From the NCBI RefSeq assembly GCF_003063575.1, contig NZ_NESC01000001.1:496001-560000 (forward strand): a DNA stretch of 64,000 nucleotides, written 5' to 3'. Positions 1 to 9,371 of the stretch are shown piece by piece. Source of the stretch: Limnohabitans sp. Jir72 (GTDB lineage Bacteria > Pseudomonadota > Gammaproteobacteria > Burkholderiales > Burkholderiaceae_C). The notes under the pieces are model-generated. The model worked only from the letters and a program-made list of their open reading frames with translations. It had not been told where the DNA came from and did not search any database. The position numbers were made by a program, and so were the translations under genes. The stretch's first letter is position 1. Each line of letters opens with the position of its first letter.

Positions 1-27
1 GATGGCGCGCAGAGTATTGATGTCCAT
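1..27 (-). CDS. ccoQ: CcoQ, cbb3 oxidase small subunit (5' end only)
   Basis: Only the first nine codons lie in the window; the gene runs off the left edge. An ATG at 27 is preceded on the minus strand by a GGAG ribosome site and reads M-D-I-N-T-L-R-A-I, which is typical of the start of CcoQ/FixQ, a single-span membrane subunit that stabilises the cbb3 oxidase. It begins 12 bases after the ccoO stop, giving the expected ccoN-ccoO-ccoQ order; ccoP should follow outside the window. The call rests largely on this position. Confidence 0.75.
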
Positions 28-39
28 GGCTTGCTCCGT

Positions 40-666
40 TTACTTGCGGTGGATGCCCATGCCCTGCAGGTAGGCGATCACGGCATCGAGTTCAGTCTTG
101 CCTTTGACGTCGTCTGTGGCCTTGGCGATTTCCTCGTCGCTGTAAGGCGCGCCCAATGTGCGCAGACCTTTCATGTGAGCGGGCAAGCTGGCTCCGTCCA
201 CAGGGTTCTTTTCGAGCCATGAGTAGGCGGGCATGTTCGATTCAGGCACCACGTCACGCGGGTTGTTCAAGTGGATGCGGTGCCATTCGTCGCTGTAACG
301 GCCGCCCACACGCGCCAGGTCAGGACCTGTGCGCTTGGAGCCCCACTGGAAGGGGTGGTCGTAGACAAACTCGCCAGCCGTGGAGTAAGGGCCATAGCGC
401 AGCGTTTCAGCACGGAATGGGCGAATCATCTGCGAGTGGCAGTTGTAGCAACCTTCACGCACATACACGTCACGACCGGCCACTTGCAGCGCGGTGTAGG
501 GTTTGAGGCCCTCCACAGGCTGGGTGGTCGACTTCTGGAAGAACAGGGGCACGATTTCCACCATGCCACCGAACAGCAACACGATGAGGATCAGCACGAT
601 CATCAAGAAGTTGTTGGTCTCAATTTTTTCGTGGGAGAGACCGCCCGATTTTTGGTTTTCAGACAT
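40..666 (-). CDS. ccoO: Cytochrome c oxidase cbb3-type, subunit II (CcoO)
   Basis: This is the membrane-anchored mono-haem cytochrome c subunit of the high-affinity cbb3 terminal oxidase. It passes electrons to the CcoN catalytic subunit on the periplasmic side. The 208-residue protein has one hydrophobic N-terminal segment (about residues 20-42), then a periplasmic domain with the haem c site CYNCH near residue 73 and a methionine-containing stretch (ESNMPAYSW) supplying the likely axial ligand. The length is normal for CcoO. The start is supported by a GAGGAG site upstream. It lies 13 bases after ccoN on the same strand, so the two are surely co-transcribed. Confidence 0.96.
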   Translation of the reverse strand: MSENQKSGGLSHEKIETNNFLMIVLILIVLLFGGMVEIVPLFFQKSTTQPVEGLKPYTALQVAGRDVYVREGCYNCHSQMIRPFRAETLRYGPYSTAGEFVYDHPFQWGSKRTGPDLARVGGRYSDEWHRIHLNNPRDVVPESNMPAYSWLEKNPVDGASLPAHMKGLRTLGAPYSDEEIAKATDDVKGKTELDAVIAYLQGMGIHRK

Positions 667-679
667 GTTTCATTTCTCC

Positions 680-2116
680 TCAGGCGTGGGCTGTCAAGCT
701 AGGAATCTGGACTTCGACGGAACGACCTTGTGTGGCCGTCTTGATCGTGTTCCACAACATGATCACCATGCCACCCAAGTACAACAAACCGCCCACCAAA
801 CGCAAGACATAGAACGGGAAGGTGGCTTTGACCGACTCGACGAAGGTGTAGGTCAAGGTGCCGTCGGCGTTGACAGCGCGCCACATCAAGCCCTGCATCA
901 CACCGGCAATCCACATGGCCGCGATGTAGATCACGATACCGATGGTGGCGGTCCAGAAGTGGATCTCAATGGCTTTGACGCTGTACATCTTTTTCTGGCC
1001 AAACAAACGGGGAATCAGGTAGTACATAGAACCCATGGTCACCAGACCCACCCAACCCAAAGCACCCGAGTGCACGTGGCCCACGGTCCAGTCGGTGTAG
1101 TGGCTCAGCGCGTTGACGGTCTTGATGGACATCATCGGGCCTTCGAAAGTCGACATGCCGTAGAACGACAAGGACACGATCAGGAAACGCAGGATCGGGT
1201 CGTCACGCAGTTTGTGCCATGCGCCGGACAAGGTCATGATGCCGTTGATCATGCCGCCCCAGCTGGGTGCCAAGAGGATCAGGGAGAAGACCATGCCGAT
1301 CGACTGGGTCCAGTCGGGCAAGGCGGTGTAGTGCAGGTGGTGAGGACCGGCCCACATGTAAGTGAAAATCAGCGCCCAAAAGTGCACGATCGACAGGCGA
1401 TACGAGTACACGGGACGCTCAGCTTGCTTGGGGATGAAGTAATACATCATGCCCAGGAAGCCTGCGGTCAAGAAAAAGCCCACCGCGTTGTGGCCATACC
1501 ACCACTGCACCATGGCGTCCTGCACACCGGCATAGGCCGAGTAGGACTTCATCATGCCCACAGGCAGTGCAGCACTGTTGACCAGGTGCAGCAGGGCCAC
1601 AGCGATGATGAAGGCACCAAAGAACCAGTTGGCCACATAGATGTGACGCACCTTGCGGGTGCCCACCGTGCCAAAAAACACCACAGCAAAGGCCACCCAG
1701 ACCAAGGTGATCAGAATGTCAATCGGCCACTCCAGCTCGGCGTATTCCTTGCCGCTGGTGTAACCCAAAGGCAAGGTGATGGCCGCCAGCAAGATGACCA
1801 GTTGCCAGCCCCAAAAGGTGAAAGCGGCCAATTTGTCGCTGAACAGGCGGACGTTGCAGGTGCGCTGCACCACGTAGTAGGCCGCTGCGAACAAGCCACA
1901 ACCGCCAAACGCAAAAATCACCGCATTGGTGTGCAGTGGGCGCAAGCGGCCATAACTGAGCCATGGAATACCCAGATTCAACTCTGGCCAGGTCAGCTGG
2001 GCCGCGATGATCACGCCCACCAGCATGCCCACCACACCCCAAACCACCGTCATGATGGCGAACTGACGCACAACGGTGTCGTTGTACGTCGTCGCCTGCA
2101 TATTGGCAAATTTCAT
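680..2116 (-). CDS. ccoN: Cytochrome c oxidase cbb3-type, subunit I (CcoN)
   Basis: Catalytic haem-copper subunit of the cbb3 oxidase; it reduces oxygen to water and pumps protons at low oxygen tension. The 478-residue protein is highly hydrophobic, with about 12 membrane segments. Haem and copper ligand histidines can be seen in the [27 protein letters not shown] and HVHSGALGW stretches. An in-frame start lies 25 codons upstream, but ATG 2116 is preferred: it has an AAGAGG ribosome site directly upstream, and the extension has no cbb3 character. A perfect FNR-type box lies about 60-75 bases upstream of this start, so oxygen-responsive control is likely. Confidence 0.97.
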   Translation of the reverse strand: MKFANMQATTYNDTVVRQFAIMTVVWGVVGMLVGVIIAAQLTWPELNLGIPWLSYGRLRPLHTNAVIFAFGGCGLFAAAYYVVQRTCNVRLFSDKLAAFTFWGWQLVILLAAITLPLGYTSGKEYAELEWPIDILITLVWVAFAVVFFGTVGTRKVRHIYVANWFFGAFIIAVALLHLVNSAALPVGMMKSYSAYAGVQDAMVQWWYGHNAVGFFLTAGFLGMMYYFIPKQAERPVYSYRLSIVHFWALIFTYMWAGPHHLHYTALPDWTQSIGMVFSLILLAPSWGGMINGIMTLSGAWHKLRDDPILRFLIVSLSFYGMSTFEGPMMSIKTVNALSHYTDWTVGHVHSGALGWVGLVTMGSMYYLIPRLFGQKKMYSVKAIEIHFWTATIGIVIYIAAMWIAGVMQGLMWRAVNADGTLTYTFVESVKATFPFYVLRLVGGLLYLGGMVIMLWNTIKTATQGRSVEVQIPSLTAHA

Positions 2117-2177
2117 TTTCACCTCTTCTTTTTTAAAAACTTCGTTGCGAGTTTGCCCGGGTGTATACCTATAGGAC

Positions 2178-2191
2178 TTGATCAATATCAA
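2178..2191 (-). promoter_or_regulatory. FNR/Anr-type box upstream of ccoN
   Basis: The sequence TTGATCAATATCAA is a perfect TTGAT-N4-ATCAA match to the FNR/Anr consensus. It lies 62-75 bases before the ccoN start and overlaps the last codons of ccoS. FNR-type regulators activate cbb3 operons at low oxygen. I did not find a convincing -10 at the exact class II distance, so the transcription start is unassigned. Confidence 0.85.
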
Positions 2192-2325
2192 TCGTTTCGC
2201 AAAATCCGCTCACCCTCGGCCTCAATGTCTTCAAATTGACCCCGGTGGATGGCCCACCACAGCCCGGCCAAGATGAAAAACACCAAACCGACCGACAGGG
2301 GGATCAACAAATACAGGATGTCCAT
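2188..2325 (-). CDS. ccoS: CcoS, cbb3 oxidase assembly protein
   Basis: A 45-residue protein with a single membrane span starting [16 protein letters not shown] and an acidic tail ([17 protein letters not shown]). This matches CcoS, the small protein needed to insert haem b and copper into CcoN. A longer in-frame reading from 2385 adds 20 residues lacking any CcoS likeness and overlaps ccoI, so ATG 2325 was chosen. It lies 10 bases after ccoI, and ccoN follows 71 bases later, so ccoI-ccoS probably form a transcription unit that reads on into ccoNOQ. Confidence 0.9.
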   Translation of the reverse strand: MDILYLLIPLSVGLVFFILAGLWWAIHRGQFEDIEAEGERILRND

Positions 2326-2335
2326 GGTTGTTCTT

Positions 2336-4687
2336 TCATGCTGCTGGCGTACTGGACGCCAAATCTTGGGACAAACGCAGGGCATTGAGCACGACCAGCA
2401 AGGAGCTCAGCGCCATGCCCAAGCCCGCCGCCCAGGCTGGCAGCCAGCCCATCAGGGCCAAGGGAATGCACGCCGCGTTGTACACGGCGGCCCACACCAA
2501 GTTTTGCTTGACGACCCGCAGGGTCTGACGGCTGCGCAAAAGGGTTGGCAACAAAACCTGCAGCTGCCCCCCCATGAGCACAAAATCGGCTTTGGACTGC
2601 GCCAAAGGGACTGCCTGACCCAAGGCAAATGACACATCAGCCCCCGCCAGCACCGGACCATCGTTCAGGCCATCGCCCACCATGGCCACCTTGTGACCCA
2701 GGGCTTGCCAGGCCTGCACGGCCTGCAATTTGTCTTGTGGACTGCAAGCACCACGGGCATCGTCGATGCCCACCTGCGATGCCACCTGGGCGACGGCGCT
2801 TTGGGCATCCCCCGAGAGCACCTTGAGCTGCAAACCCAGTTGCTTCAAAGCCGCAACGACCGCAGGGGCTTCTGGCCGGACTTCCTCCACCAATTCAAAT
2901 GTCGCGATCCAGCCGACATCGTCGGCCAAACTGACCTGCAAATGCGTGCCTTCATAAACAGGCGCCTGGCAATGAGCGGCCGAGCCCAAACGCAAATTCA
3001 GAACTTGGCCCGAAACGGTCAGCACCCCAGACACGCCCTGCCCGGCTTTCTCGGACACTGCCTGGGCGGTCTCTGACTCCAGAGCAGAGAGGCGGTCTTC
3101 GGCCAATGCACGGCGACGGGCTTCGGACCACAAGGCCCGGGAAACCGGGTGCAGAGAATGGCGGGCCAAACTGGCCGCCCATTGCAAGGCCTGGCCTTGT
3201 GACAAGCCTTCGCGGGTGTGGATGCCCGCCACTTCAAACGCATCACGGGTCAGCGTGCCCGTCTTGTCAAAAATAACGGTGTCGATGGTCGCCAAATTTT
3301 GCAAAGCCTCAAGGCGGCGCACCAACACCCCACTGCGCGCCAACGCACCGGCCGAAGCCAACATGGCCGCCGGTGTGGCCAAAGACAAGGCACAGGGACA
3401 GGTCACGATCAACACGGCCACCGCCACCATCACGGCATGGGCAGGATCTGTCGGCCACCAGTAAACGGCCGAAGCCAAAGACGCCAGCAGAACAGCCATC
3501 AGAAATGGCTTGGCCCAGCGGTCCACCAACAAAGCCATGGAAGGCTTGGACAGCGAGGCGCCCTCCATCAAGGACACGATCTGGGCATAGCGCGTGGCCG
3601 CCCCCACTTGCTCGATCTGCACCTCGATCGTGCCGCTCAGGTTGTGGCTGCCCGCGATCACGCGATCACCCGCCTGCCGCGCCAGTGGGATCGACTCGCC
3701 CGTGAGCAAGGCTTCATCGACCTGTGTTTGTCCGGCCAGCACCAAGCCATCGCCGGCCAAAGCCTCGCCGGGCAAGACCTCAATCACATCGCCCACAGCC
3801 AGGCGGCGAATCGAAATCACATCCCATTGCCCGCCGGGCAGTCGCTTGCGCACCCTGTCGGGCAGGCGGTTGAGCACCGCCTCCAGCGCACCCGCGGTGC
3901 GGTCACGCATGCGCAGCTCCAGCCAGCGGCCCATCAGCAAGAAGAAGACAAACATGGTCAGCGAGTCGAAATAGACCTCGGCACCAAAAGGCCCGGTGGG
4001 CTCAAAGGTGCCGATGCTGCTGACCACAAAAGTGACCACCATGCCCAAGGCCACGGGCAAATCCATGCTGACTTGCCGGTGTCTCAAGTCGCGCCAGGCA
4101 CTGCGCAAAAACGGGGTGCACGAGAAAAAGACCACGGGCAAGGACAAAACCCAGGACGCCCAGCGCAGCAAATGCACCATCTCGGGCGTGATGCCGCCGG
4201 GCTCGGTCACATAGACCGGGGTCGCGTACATCATCACCTGCATCATGCACAGCGCGGCCACGGCCAGGCGCCAGACCATGCGCCGAGCTTCCTGGCGGCG
4301 TCTTTCGTGGGCATGGGCGTCGTTGGCGGGGATGGCCTTGTAGCCAAAGCGCTCCACCGAACGCATCCACTCCGATGGACGGGTCAGCTCCGGCGACCAC
4401 ACAATGCGGCCGCGGTGGCTGGCGGCATTGATTTGCACCGCATCCACACCCGGCACCGAACGCAAGGCATCTTCCAAGGTGATGGCACACGCGGCGCAGT
4501 GCATGCCTTCAAACACCACGCTGGAGCTCCAGCAACCGGCCTGGTTCTTTTCGGGAAGGCTAAAGGCCGCCCATTCCTGCGGATCGTCCAGCAATTTCAG
4601 ACGTTGCTCGTCTTTCACGGCATCTTCCACGGCTTCCTCATGCACGGCTTCGAGAGGCAGGGACGGCAAAACATTGACTTCGGTCAT
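2336..4687 (-). CDS. ccoI: CcoI/FixI-type copper-translocating P-type ATPase
   Basis: Exports or delivers copper for cbb3 oxidase assembly. The 783-residue protein has, in order: an N-terminal extension, a heavy-metal domain with MHCAAC (C-A-A-C), membrane segments, the intramembrane TCPCALSLATP metal site, the phosphorylation site DKTGTLT, the SLHPVSRAL HP motif and the GDGLNDGPVL hinge. This is the complete P1B ATPase set. Context with ccoS and ccoNO favours CcoI over general CopA. ATG 4687 was chosen over an in-frame start at 4735, which lies inside an FNR box. No clear ribosome site precedes 4687, and a promoter placed by that box would start transcription almost at the ATG, so a very short leader is possible (inference). 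Confidence 0.94.
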   Translation of the reverse strand: MTEVNVLPSLPLEAVHEEAVEDAVKDEQRLKLLDDPQEWAAFSLPEKNQAGCWSSSVVFEGMHCAACAITLEDALRSVPGVDAVQINAASHRGRIVWSPELTRPSEWMRSVERFGYKAIPANDAHAHERRRQEARRMVWRLAVAALCMMQVMMYATPVYVTEPGGITPEMVHLLRWASWVLSLPVVFFSCTPFLRSAWRDLRHRQVSMDLPVALGMVVTFVVSSIGTFEPTGPFGAEVYFDSLTMFVFFLLMGRWLELRMRDRTAGALEAVLNRLPDRVRKRLPGGQWDVISIRRLAVGDVIEVLPGEALAGDGLVLAGQTQVDEALLTGESIPLARQAGDRVIAGSHNLSGTIEVQIEQVGAATRYAQIVSLMEGASLSKPSMALLVDRWAKPFLMAVLLASLASAVYWWPTDPAHAVMVAVAVLIVTCPCALSLATPAAMLASAGALARSGVLVRRLEALQNLATIDTVIFDKTGTLTRDAFEVAGIHTREGLSQGQALQWAASLARHSLHPVSRALWSEARRRALAEDRLSALESETAQAVSEKAGQGVSGVLTVSGQVLNLRLGSAAHCQAPVYEGTHLQVSLADDVGWIATFELVEEVRPEAPAVVAALKQLGLQLKVLSGDAQSAVAQVASQVGIDDARGACSPQDKLQAVQAWQALGHKVAMVGDGLNDGPVLAGADVSFALGQAVPLAQSKADFVLMGGQLQVLLPTLLRSRQTLRVVKQNLVWAAVYNAACIPLALMGWLPAWAAGLGMALSSLLVVLNALRLSQDLASSTPAA

Positions 4688-4721
4688 GTCTGAACGATAA
4701 GCCAAGGCCCTGACACGAAGC

Positions 4722-4735
4722 TTGATGTGCATCAA
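4722..4735. promoter_or_regulatory. FNR/Anr-type box between ccoI and usp
   Basis: TTGATGTGCATCAA is a second perfect TTGAT-N4-ATCAA site. It lies between the divergent ccoI (start 4687) and usp (start 4794). Its centre is about 65 bases from the usp ATG, and a TTTAA stretch sits near the class II -10 distance on the plus strand. It could therefore drive usp, ccoI or both under low oxygen. Confidence 0.85.
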
Positions 4736-4793
4736 GAAGCAGGCCAGCGCAGCGATTTAAGCTGAAGTTTTCAACAACGCTGAGGAGCACCTT

Positions 4794-5237
4794 ATGTACA
4801 AACGCATTCTTGTGGCCACCGATGGTTCCACCCTGTCCAAAAAAGCCGTGACCCATGCGATCCAGTTGGCTGCCACGTGCGGCGCCGAACTGGTCGCCCT
4901 GAAAGTCGTGCCCCGCTACCCCCAAGCCTACTTTGAAGGCAGCATCCCCTTGGCTGCCTCTGAAGTCAGCCGCATCGAAGGCCAATGGAGCGAAGCGGCC
5001 AAAGCCGCTCTGGAAGCGGTGCAAAAAACCGCCCAAGCCAAGGGCGTGGTCACCAAGGCCGTGACGGTGAAATCCGACGTGGTCTCGGACGCCATCATTG
5101 CCGCCGCCAAGAAACACCAGGCCGACCTGATCGTGATGGCCTCGCATGGCCGCAAAGGCATCAAGCGCCTGCTCTTGGGCAGCGAAACGCAACAAGTGCT
5201 GACCCACTCGCACATCCCTGTGCTGGTTTTGCGCTGA
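4794..5237 (+). CDS. Universal stress protein, UspA family
   Basis: A single-domain 147-residue Usp protein, starting MYKRILVATDGS and ending with the SHGRKGIKRLLLGSETQQVL signature of the nucleotide-binding group, then IPVLVLR. Usp proteins help survival during energy limitation; those controlled by Anr in pseudomonads support anaerobic persistence. The start has a strong GAGGAG site. The shared FNR box with ccoI suggests the same oxygen control here (inference). The gene is followed by a hairpin. Confidence 0.92.
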   Translation: MYKRILVATDGSTLSKKAVTHAIQLAATCGAELVALKVVPRYPQAYFEGSIPLAASEVSRIEGQWSEAAKAALEAVQKTAQAKGVVTKAVTVKSDVVSDAIIAAAKKHQADLIVMASHGRKGIKRLLLGSETQQVLTHSHIPVLVLR

Positions 5238-5242
5238 CTGGA

Positions 5243-5266
5243 ACAGGAGCCCCTCGGGGCTCCTGT
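5243..5266 (+). terminator. Hairpin after usp, possible terminator
   Basis: An 11-base perfect inverted repeat (ACAGGAGCCCC / GGGGCTCCTGT) with a two-base centre begins five bases after the usp stop. There is no T tract after it, so intrinsic termination is uncertain. Confidence 0.5.
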
Positions 5267-5331
5267 GGGTGACTGGCTGCATTTGTATATAACAATAAAA
5301 TAGTATTCAAATCAACGCAGCCAGCACCACT

Positions 5332-6639
5332 TTGAAAACAGACACACACCCCGTCGCACGCCTGCAGGCGCTCGGCAAGACATTGAAATGCGCATGGGCC
5401 CTGTGCATGGTCGGCTTGAGCTTCATGGCGGCGTGCGTCCACGCACAAGAGCTCGTGATCGAAAGCTGGCGCAAGGACGACCAAATCTTCTGGGACAAAG
5501 TGCTGATCCCGGCTTTTCAAAGAAAGCACCCGGGCATTCGCCTGAAATTTGCGCCCGAAGAAGCCCTCAGCTACGACCCCCGCTTGGACGCTCGCCTGTC
5601 CACCCGACGCGCGGGCGATCTGGTGTTTTGCCGCCCTTTTGACGGGGGCATGCGTCTGCATGCCAAAGGCTACTTGCAGCCCCTGACCGAGACTCAGCTT
5701 CAAAATTTTGACCACAACGCCCGCCGCGCCTGGACTTCGGACGATGGCAAAACAACGTATTGCATGCCCGTGGCCTATGTGATCCACGGTGTTCTTTACA
5801 ACAAACAAATCTTCAAGGACCTGCAACTGGTGCCGCCCGACACCGTTGCCGAATGGATGGCCCTGCTCCAAAAAGTGTCCGACGCAGGCAAAGTCACCCC
5901 ATTGGCCTTGGGCACCGCAGACATGTGGGAAACGAACCAGGTGATCTTCACGGGCTTGGGGCCGAACTTCTGGGAAGGTGAAAAATCACGGTTGGCCCTG
6001 ATTCAGGGCCGCAAGAAGTTCACCGATCCGGAGTTCATCAAGGCGTGGCGCATGATGGGCCAACTCAAGCCCTACATGCACCCCCAACAAAGCGAAATGT
6101 CCAACAGCGACATCCAGATCTTGTTTGCCACAGGCCTGGCAGCCGTCTATCCCACAGGCTCATGGGACATCGATTTCCTGCGCAACACCAGCTTTGCCTA
6201 CAAAAAGAAAATCGACATGGGGGTGTTCAAGCCCCCGGTGGAGACCGCAGGCCAACGCTGCCACCTGTCGGTGCACCCAGACTTTGGCATCGGCATCAAC
6301 AAAAGCACCAAACACCCCGAAGCAGCCAAACTGTTCGTCGACTGGCTGGGCTCTGCAGAATTCGCCCAGTTGCTGACAGACACCCTGAGTGGTTTCTTTT
6401 CATTGTCCAAGCACAAGGTCATGGTCAATGACCCGTTGAGCCAGGAGATGTTGGACTGGCGCAAAAGCTGCGACGACACCATCCGCTTGAATGCAGAAAA
6501 GCTCAACCGGGTCTGGCCCTCGCTGGAAGAAGAACTCTGGTATGTCAACGTGAAAGTCATCAACGAAGAAATGAGCGCCGAGCAAGCTGCAGAGCACATC
6601 CAGCGCATTCATGAAAAGAACGCCTACCTGAGAAAATGA
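5332..6639 (+). CDS. ABC transporter extracellular solute-binding protein, family 1
   Basis: A periplasmic binding protein of the MalE/UgpB-like class, 435 residues as drawn. A positively charged, hydrophobic N terminus ends in MAACVHAQ before the mature ELVIESWRKDDQ. The mature part shows family-1 features such as GDLVFCRPFDGG, YTTGSWD-like YPTGSWDIDF and a C-terminal NKSTKHPEAAKLFVDWL block. No ATG fits: the drawn start is TTG 5332, and a TTG at 5383 (giving MKCAWALC...) would also yield a good signal peptide. No permease or ATPase gene is near, so it is an orphan receptor here and its substrate is unknown. An AT-rich stretch at 5285-5315 is the likely promoter region. Confidence 0.82.
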   Translation: MKTDTHPVARLQALGKTLKCAWALCMVGLSFMAACVHAQELVIESWRKDDQIFWDKVLIPAFQRKHPGIRLKFAPEEALSYDPRLDARLSTRRAGDLVFCRPFDGGMRLHAKGYLQPLTETQLQNFDHNARRAWTSDDGKTTYCMPVAYVIHGVLYNKQIFKDLQLVPPDTVAEWMALLQKVSDAGKVTPLALGTADMWETNQVIFTGLGPNFWEGEKSRLALIQGRKKFTDPEFIKAWRMMGQLKPYMHPQQSEMSNSDIQILFATGLAAVYPTGSWDIDFLRNTSFAYKKKIDMGVFKPPVETAGQRCHLSVHPDFGIGINKSTKHPEAAKLFVDWLGSAEFAQLLTDTLSGFFSLSKHKVMVNDPLSQEMLDWRKSCDDTIRLNAEKLNRVWPSLEEELWYVNVKVINEEMSAEQAAEHIQRIHEKNAYLRK

Positions 6640-6648
6640 TGGCGCTTG

Positions 6649-6690
6649 CCCCACAAAAAAGACCGCCCTCAGGCGGTCTTTTTTGTGGGG
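6649..6690. terminator. Bidirectional terminator
   Basis: A 19-base perfect stem with a CTCA loop: GC-rich core GACCGCC/GGCGGTC flanked by six A on the left and six T on the right. It sits between convergent genes, the orphan binding protein and matB, and can end transcription from both sides. Confidence 0.93.
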
Positions 6691-6703
6691 CAGTGGCCTG
6701 GCC

Positions 6704-8266
6704 TCAGGCAAACAGGCCCTTGTACTGGTCGCGCAGCAAGTTCTTCTGAACCTTGCTCATGGTGTTGCGTGGCAGCTCGGTCACCACAAAGCATTTCTTA
6801 GGGATCTTGAAATTGGCCAGCTTGGCTTTGAGCTCGGCGATGATGGCATCGGGCTGCACAGCAGCGCCTGGCTTGGCAATCACCACAGCCACACCCACCT
6901 CGCCAAAGTCAGGGTGCGGCACACCCACCACGGCGCTTTCGGCCACGCCCTTCATCTCGTTGATGTAGCCCTCGATCTCGGCGGGGTACACGTTGTAGCC
7001 GCCGCTGATGATCAGGTCCTTGCTGCGGCCCACAATGGTCACGTAACCGCGTTCATCGACCTTGCCCACGTCGCCGGTCTTGAAATAACCGTCTGCGGTG
7101 AACTCTTCGGCCGTCTTCTCGGGCATGCGCCAATAGCCTTTGAACACATTGGGCCCTTGGACCTGGATGCCGCCGATCTCGCCCACCGGCAAATCCACAC
7201 CATCGTCGCCGCGCACGCGCAATTGCACGCCGGGCAAAGGAAAGCCCACCGTACCGCCTCGGCGCTCGGACTGCTGTCCATAGCGCTTATCTGCAGCGTA
7301 GGGGTTGGACGTCAGCATGGCGGTCTCGCTCATGCCGTAGCGCTCCAAGATGGTCTGCCCCGTGCGCTCTTGCCACTCGGTGAAGGTCTCGATCAACAAA
7401 GGGGCTGATCCCGCGATGAACAGGCGCATGTGCTTGACCGCCGCCTTGTTCAAGGCAGGCTCGGCCAGCATGCGCACATACAGCGTGGGCACGCCCATGA
7501 ACACGGTGGCCTTGGCCATATAGCCAATGGCGCGTTTGGGGTCGAACTTGGCCATCCAGATCATCTTGCTGCCGTTGATCAGGGCGCCATGGATGGCCAC
7601 AAACAAGCCATGCACATGGAAGATCGGCAAGGCATGGATCAGCACATCGCCATGGCCATCTGGCCCGCCGGTCGTCTTCCAGCCCCAATAGTCCTTGAGC
7701 GTCAGCGCATTGCTGAGCATGTTGCCGTGTGTGAGCATGGCGCCTTTGCTGCGCCCGGTGGTGCCGCTGGTGTAGAGGATGGCGGCCAAGTCATCGGCCT
7801 GGCGCGGCACTGGCTGGTGCTGATCGCTGTGGGTCGCCGCACGGTCAATCAAACTGCCAGTGCGGTCATCGTTCAAGGTGAACACGTGCTGCGTGCCCGC
7901 CTTGAAAGCGATCTTGCTGACCCAACCGAAGTTGGCACCACTGCACACCACCACGGCGGGCTCGGCATTGCCGATGAAGTACTCGATCTCGGCACTTTGG
8001 TATGCCGTGTTGAGTGGCAAGAACACATAGCCAGCACGCAAGGTGGCCAGGTACAGCATCATGGCCTCGACCGATTTCTCCACCTGCACCGCCACGCGAC
8101 TGCCTTCGGGCAAGTCGAGCGACTGGAGCAAATTGGCCATCATGGCTGTGGCACGGTCCAGGTCGGCCCAGCTGTAATTGAGGCCTTCGTCGGTCTCGAC
8201 CGCCGTGGCATTCAGGTCAGCAGGAAAAGCGGCACGCAAGGCCGAAAACAAATTGTGAGAGCTCAT
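6704..8266 (-). CDS. matB: Malonyl-CoA synthetase (malonate-CoA ligase, MatB)
   Basis: An acyl-CoA synthetase of the ANL superfamily that activates malonate with ATP and CoA. The 520-residue protein has the AMP-binding P-loop YTSGTTGRSKGAMLTHGN near residue 170, the ERYGMSETAML motif, the GYFKTGDVG hinge and the SGGYNVYPAEIEGYI region, ending with the C-terminal lysine block (PRNTMSKVQKNLLRDQY). The malonate call rests on this overall MatB pattern and on its operon with malonyl-CoA decarboxylase and a GntR regulator. It is the last gene of that operon, 65 bases after the Bug receptor and before a strong terminator. Confidence 0.9.
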   Translation of the reverse strand: MSSHNLFSALRAAFPADLNATAVETDEGLNYSWADLDRATAMMANLLQSLDLPEGSRVAVQVEKSVEAMMLYLATLRAGYVFLPLNTAYQSAEIEYFIGNAEPAVVVCSGANFGWVSKIAFKAGTQHVFTLNDDRTGSLIDRAATHSDQHQPVPRQADDLAAILYTSGTTGRSKGAMLTHGNMLSNALTLKDYWGWKTTGGPDGHGDVLIHALPIFHVHGLFVAIHGALINGSKMIWMAKFDPKRAIGYMAKATVFMGVPTLYVRMLAEPALNKAAVKHMRLFIAGSAPLLIETFTEWQERTGQTILERYGMSETAMLTSNPYAADKRYGQQSERRGGTVGFPLPGVQLRVRGDDGVDLPVGEIGGIQVQGPNVFKGYWRMPEKTAEEFTADGYFKTGDVGKVDERGYVTIVGRSKDLIISGGYNVYPAEIEGYINEMKGVAESAVVGVPHPDFGEVGVAVVIAKPGAAVQPDAIIAELKAKLANFKIPKKCFVVTELPRNTMSKVQKNLLRDQYKGLFA

Positions 8267-8331
8267 GGTTGTGATTCACATGCAAAAAATAAGAGATCCT
8301 GATCGCAGGTCCATGGCGGACAAAGACCCAC

Positions 8332-9327
8332 TCAGTCGAGCTTGGCGCCAGAGGCTTTCACCACCTGTGACCACTTGGCCAATTCTTTCTTGATGAAACC
8401 ATCGAACTGCGCACCGGTCAGGTTGGGGAATTCAGCGCCCTGCCCAGCCCAAACGGCCTTGGCTTCGTCAGACTGGCAGGCCCGGCGCACCTCTTCGACC
8501 ATGTGTGTTTGTGCATCAGCCGGCGCGCCTTTGGGTGCCCAAATGCCGTACCAGGTAGACACGGTGTAGTCGGGCAAGCCCAGTTCGGTGGAACACGGCA
8601 CATCCGGAAATGCGGGGTTGCGTTTGGTACCCGAGACCATCAAGGCTTTGAGGCGACCGCTCTTGATGTGCGTGGCCGAAGAACCCAAACCATCGAACAG
8701 CATGTCGATGTTGCCAGCGATCAGGTCTTGCAAAGCCGGGCCTGCACCGCGGTAAGGGATGTGCGTGATGAAAGTCTTGGTTTGCAGCTTGAACAACTCG
8801 CCCGCCAGATGGTGCGAAGTGCCGCCACCGGCCGAGCCGTAGTTGAAGCGTCCGGGGCTTTTCTTGACTTGGTCCAAGAAAGCCTTGAAGTCGGTGTTCT
8901 GGAATTTTTTCGGATTGACCACCAGGACTTGCGGCACGTTGGCCACCAAGATCAAGGGCACCAAATCACGCTCGAGGTCGTAGTCCAGTTTGGGGTACAT
9001 GAAGGGTGCGATGGTGTGGTGCACCGCCCCCATGAAATAGTTGTAGCCATCGGGTGCCGACTTGGCCGCCACACCTGCGCCCAAGGTGCCGCCCGCGCCG
9101 CCCCGGTTGTCAATGATCAGCTGCTTGCCGGTCAGCTTGGAAAACTGTGCCGACATGGGCCGGGCAAAAGCATCGGTGCCGCCACCCGCAGGAAACGGCA
9201 CGATCAGGGTCACGGGCTTGGTCGGCCATGTGCTTTGGGCCTGAGCGCCGCTCATCCCAGCCGCAGCGGCGGAGGCGGCCCATTTGAGAACGCCGCGGCG
9301 ATCCATTTGAAAATTGAAAGTGCTCAT
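8332..9327 (-). CDS. Bug-family (TctC-like) tripartite tricarboxylate receptor
   Basis: A 331-residue periplasmic binding protein with the Bug signatures WPTKPVTLIVPFPAGGGTDA, IIDNRGGAGGTLG and PDGYNYFMG. The N terminus carries an arginine pair (MDRRGVLKWAASAAAAG) and ends AQAQ, so export may use the Tat or Sec route. Start 9327 has an AGAGGAG ribosome site; a second Met seven codons later is possible. It sits between matA and matB on the same strand, where other malonate operons carry the MatC carrier, so a malonate-type ligand is likely (inference). No TctA/TctB membrane genes are in the window. Confidence 0.9.
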   Translation of the reverse strand: MSTFNFQMDRRGVLKWAASAAAAGMSGAQAQSTWPTKPVTLIVPFPAGGGTDAFARPMSAQFSKLTGKQLIIDNRGGAGGTLGAGVAAKSAPDGYNYFMGAVHHTIAPFMYPKLDYDLERDLVPLILVANVPQVLVVNPKKFQNTDFKAFLDQVKKSPGRFNYGSAGGGTSHHLAGELFKLQTKTFITHIPYRGAGPALQDLIAGNIDMLFDGLGSSATHIKSGRLKALMVSGTKRNPAFPDVPCSTELGLPDYTVSTWYGIWAPKGAPADAQTHMVEEVRRACQSDEAKAVWAGQGAEFPNLTGAQFDGFIKKELAKWSQVVKASGAKLD

Positions 9328-9371
9328 GTGGGTCTCCTCTTTATGAATGGTTCACACCGAAAATTCAGGTC

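Noticed and set aside
503..2239. A 578-codon open frame on the plus strand across ccoN
   Set aside because: It is antisense to ccoN/ccoO, rich in H, Q and G as expected for the complement of a high-GC membrane protein gene, and shows no domain.
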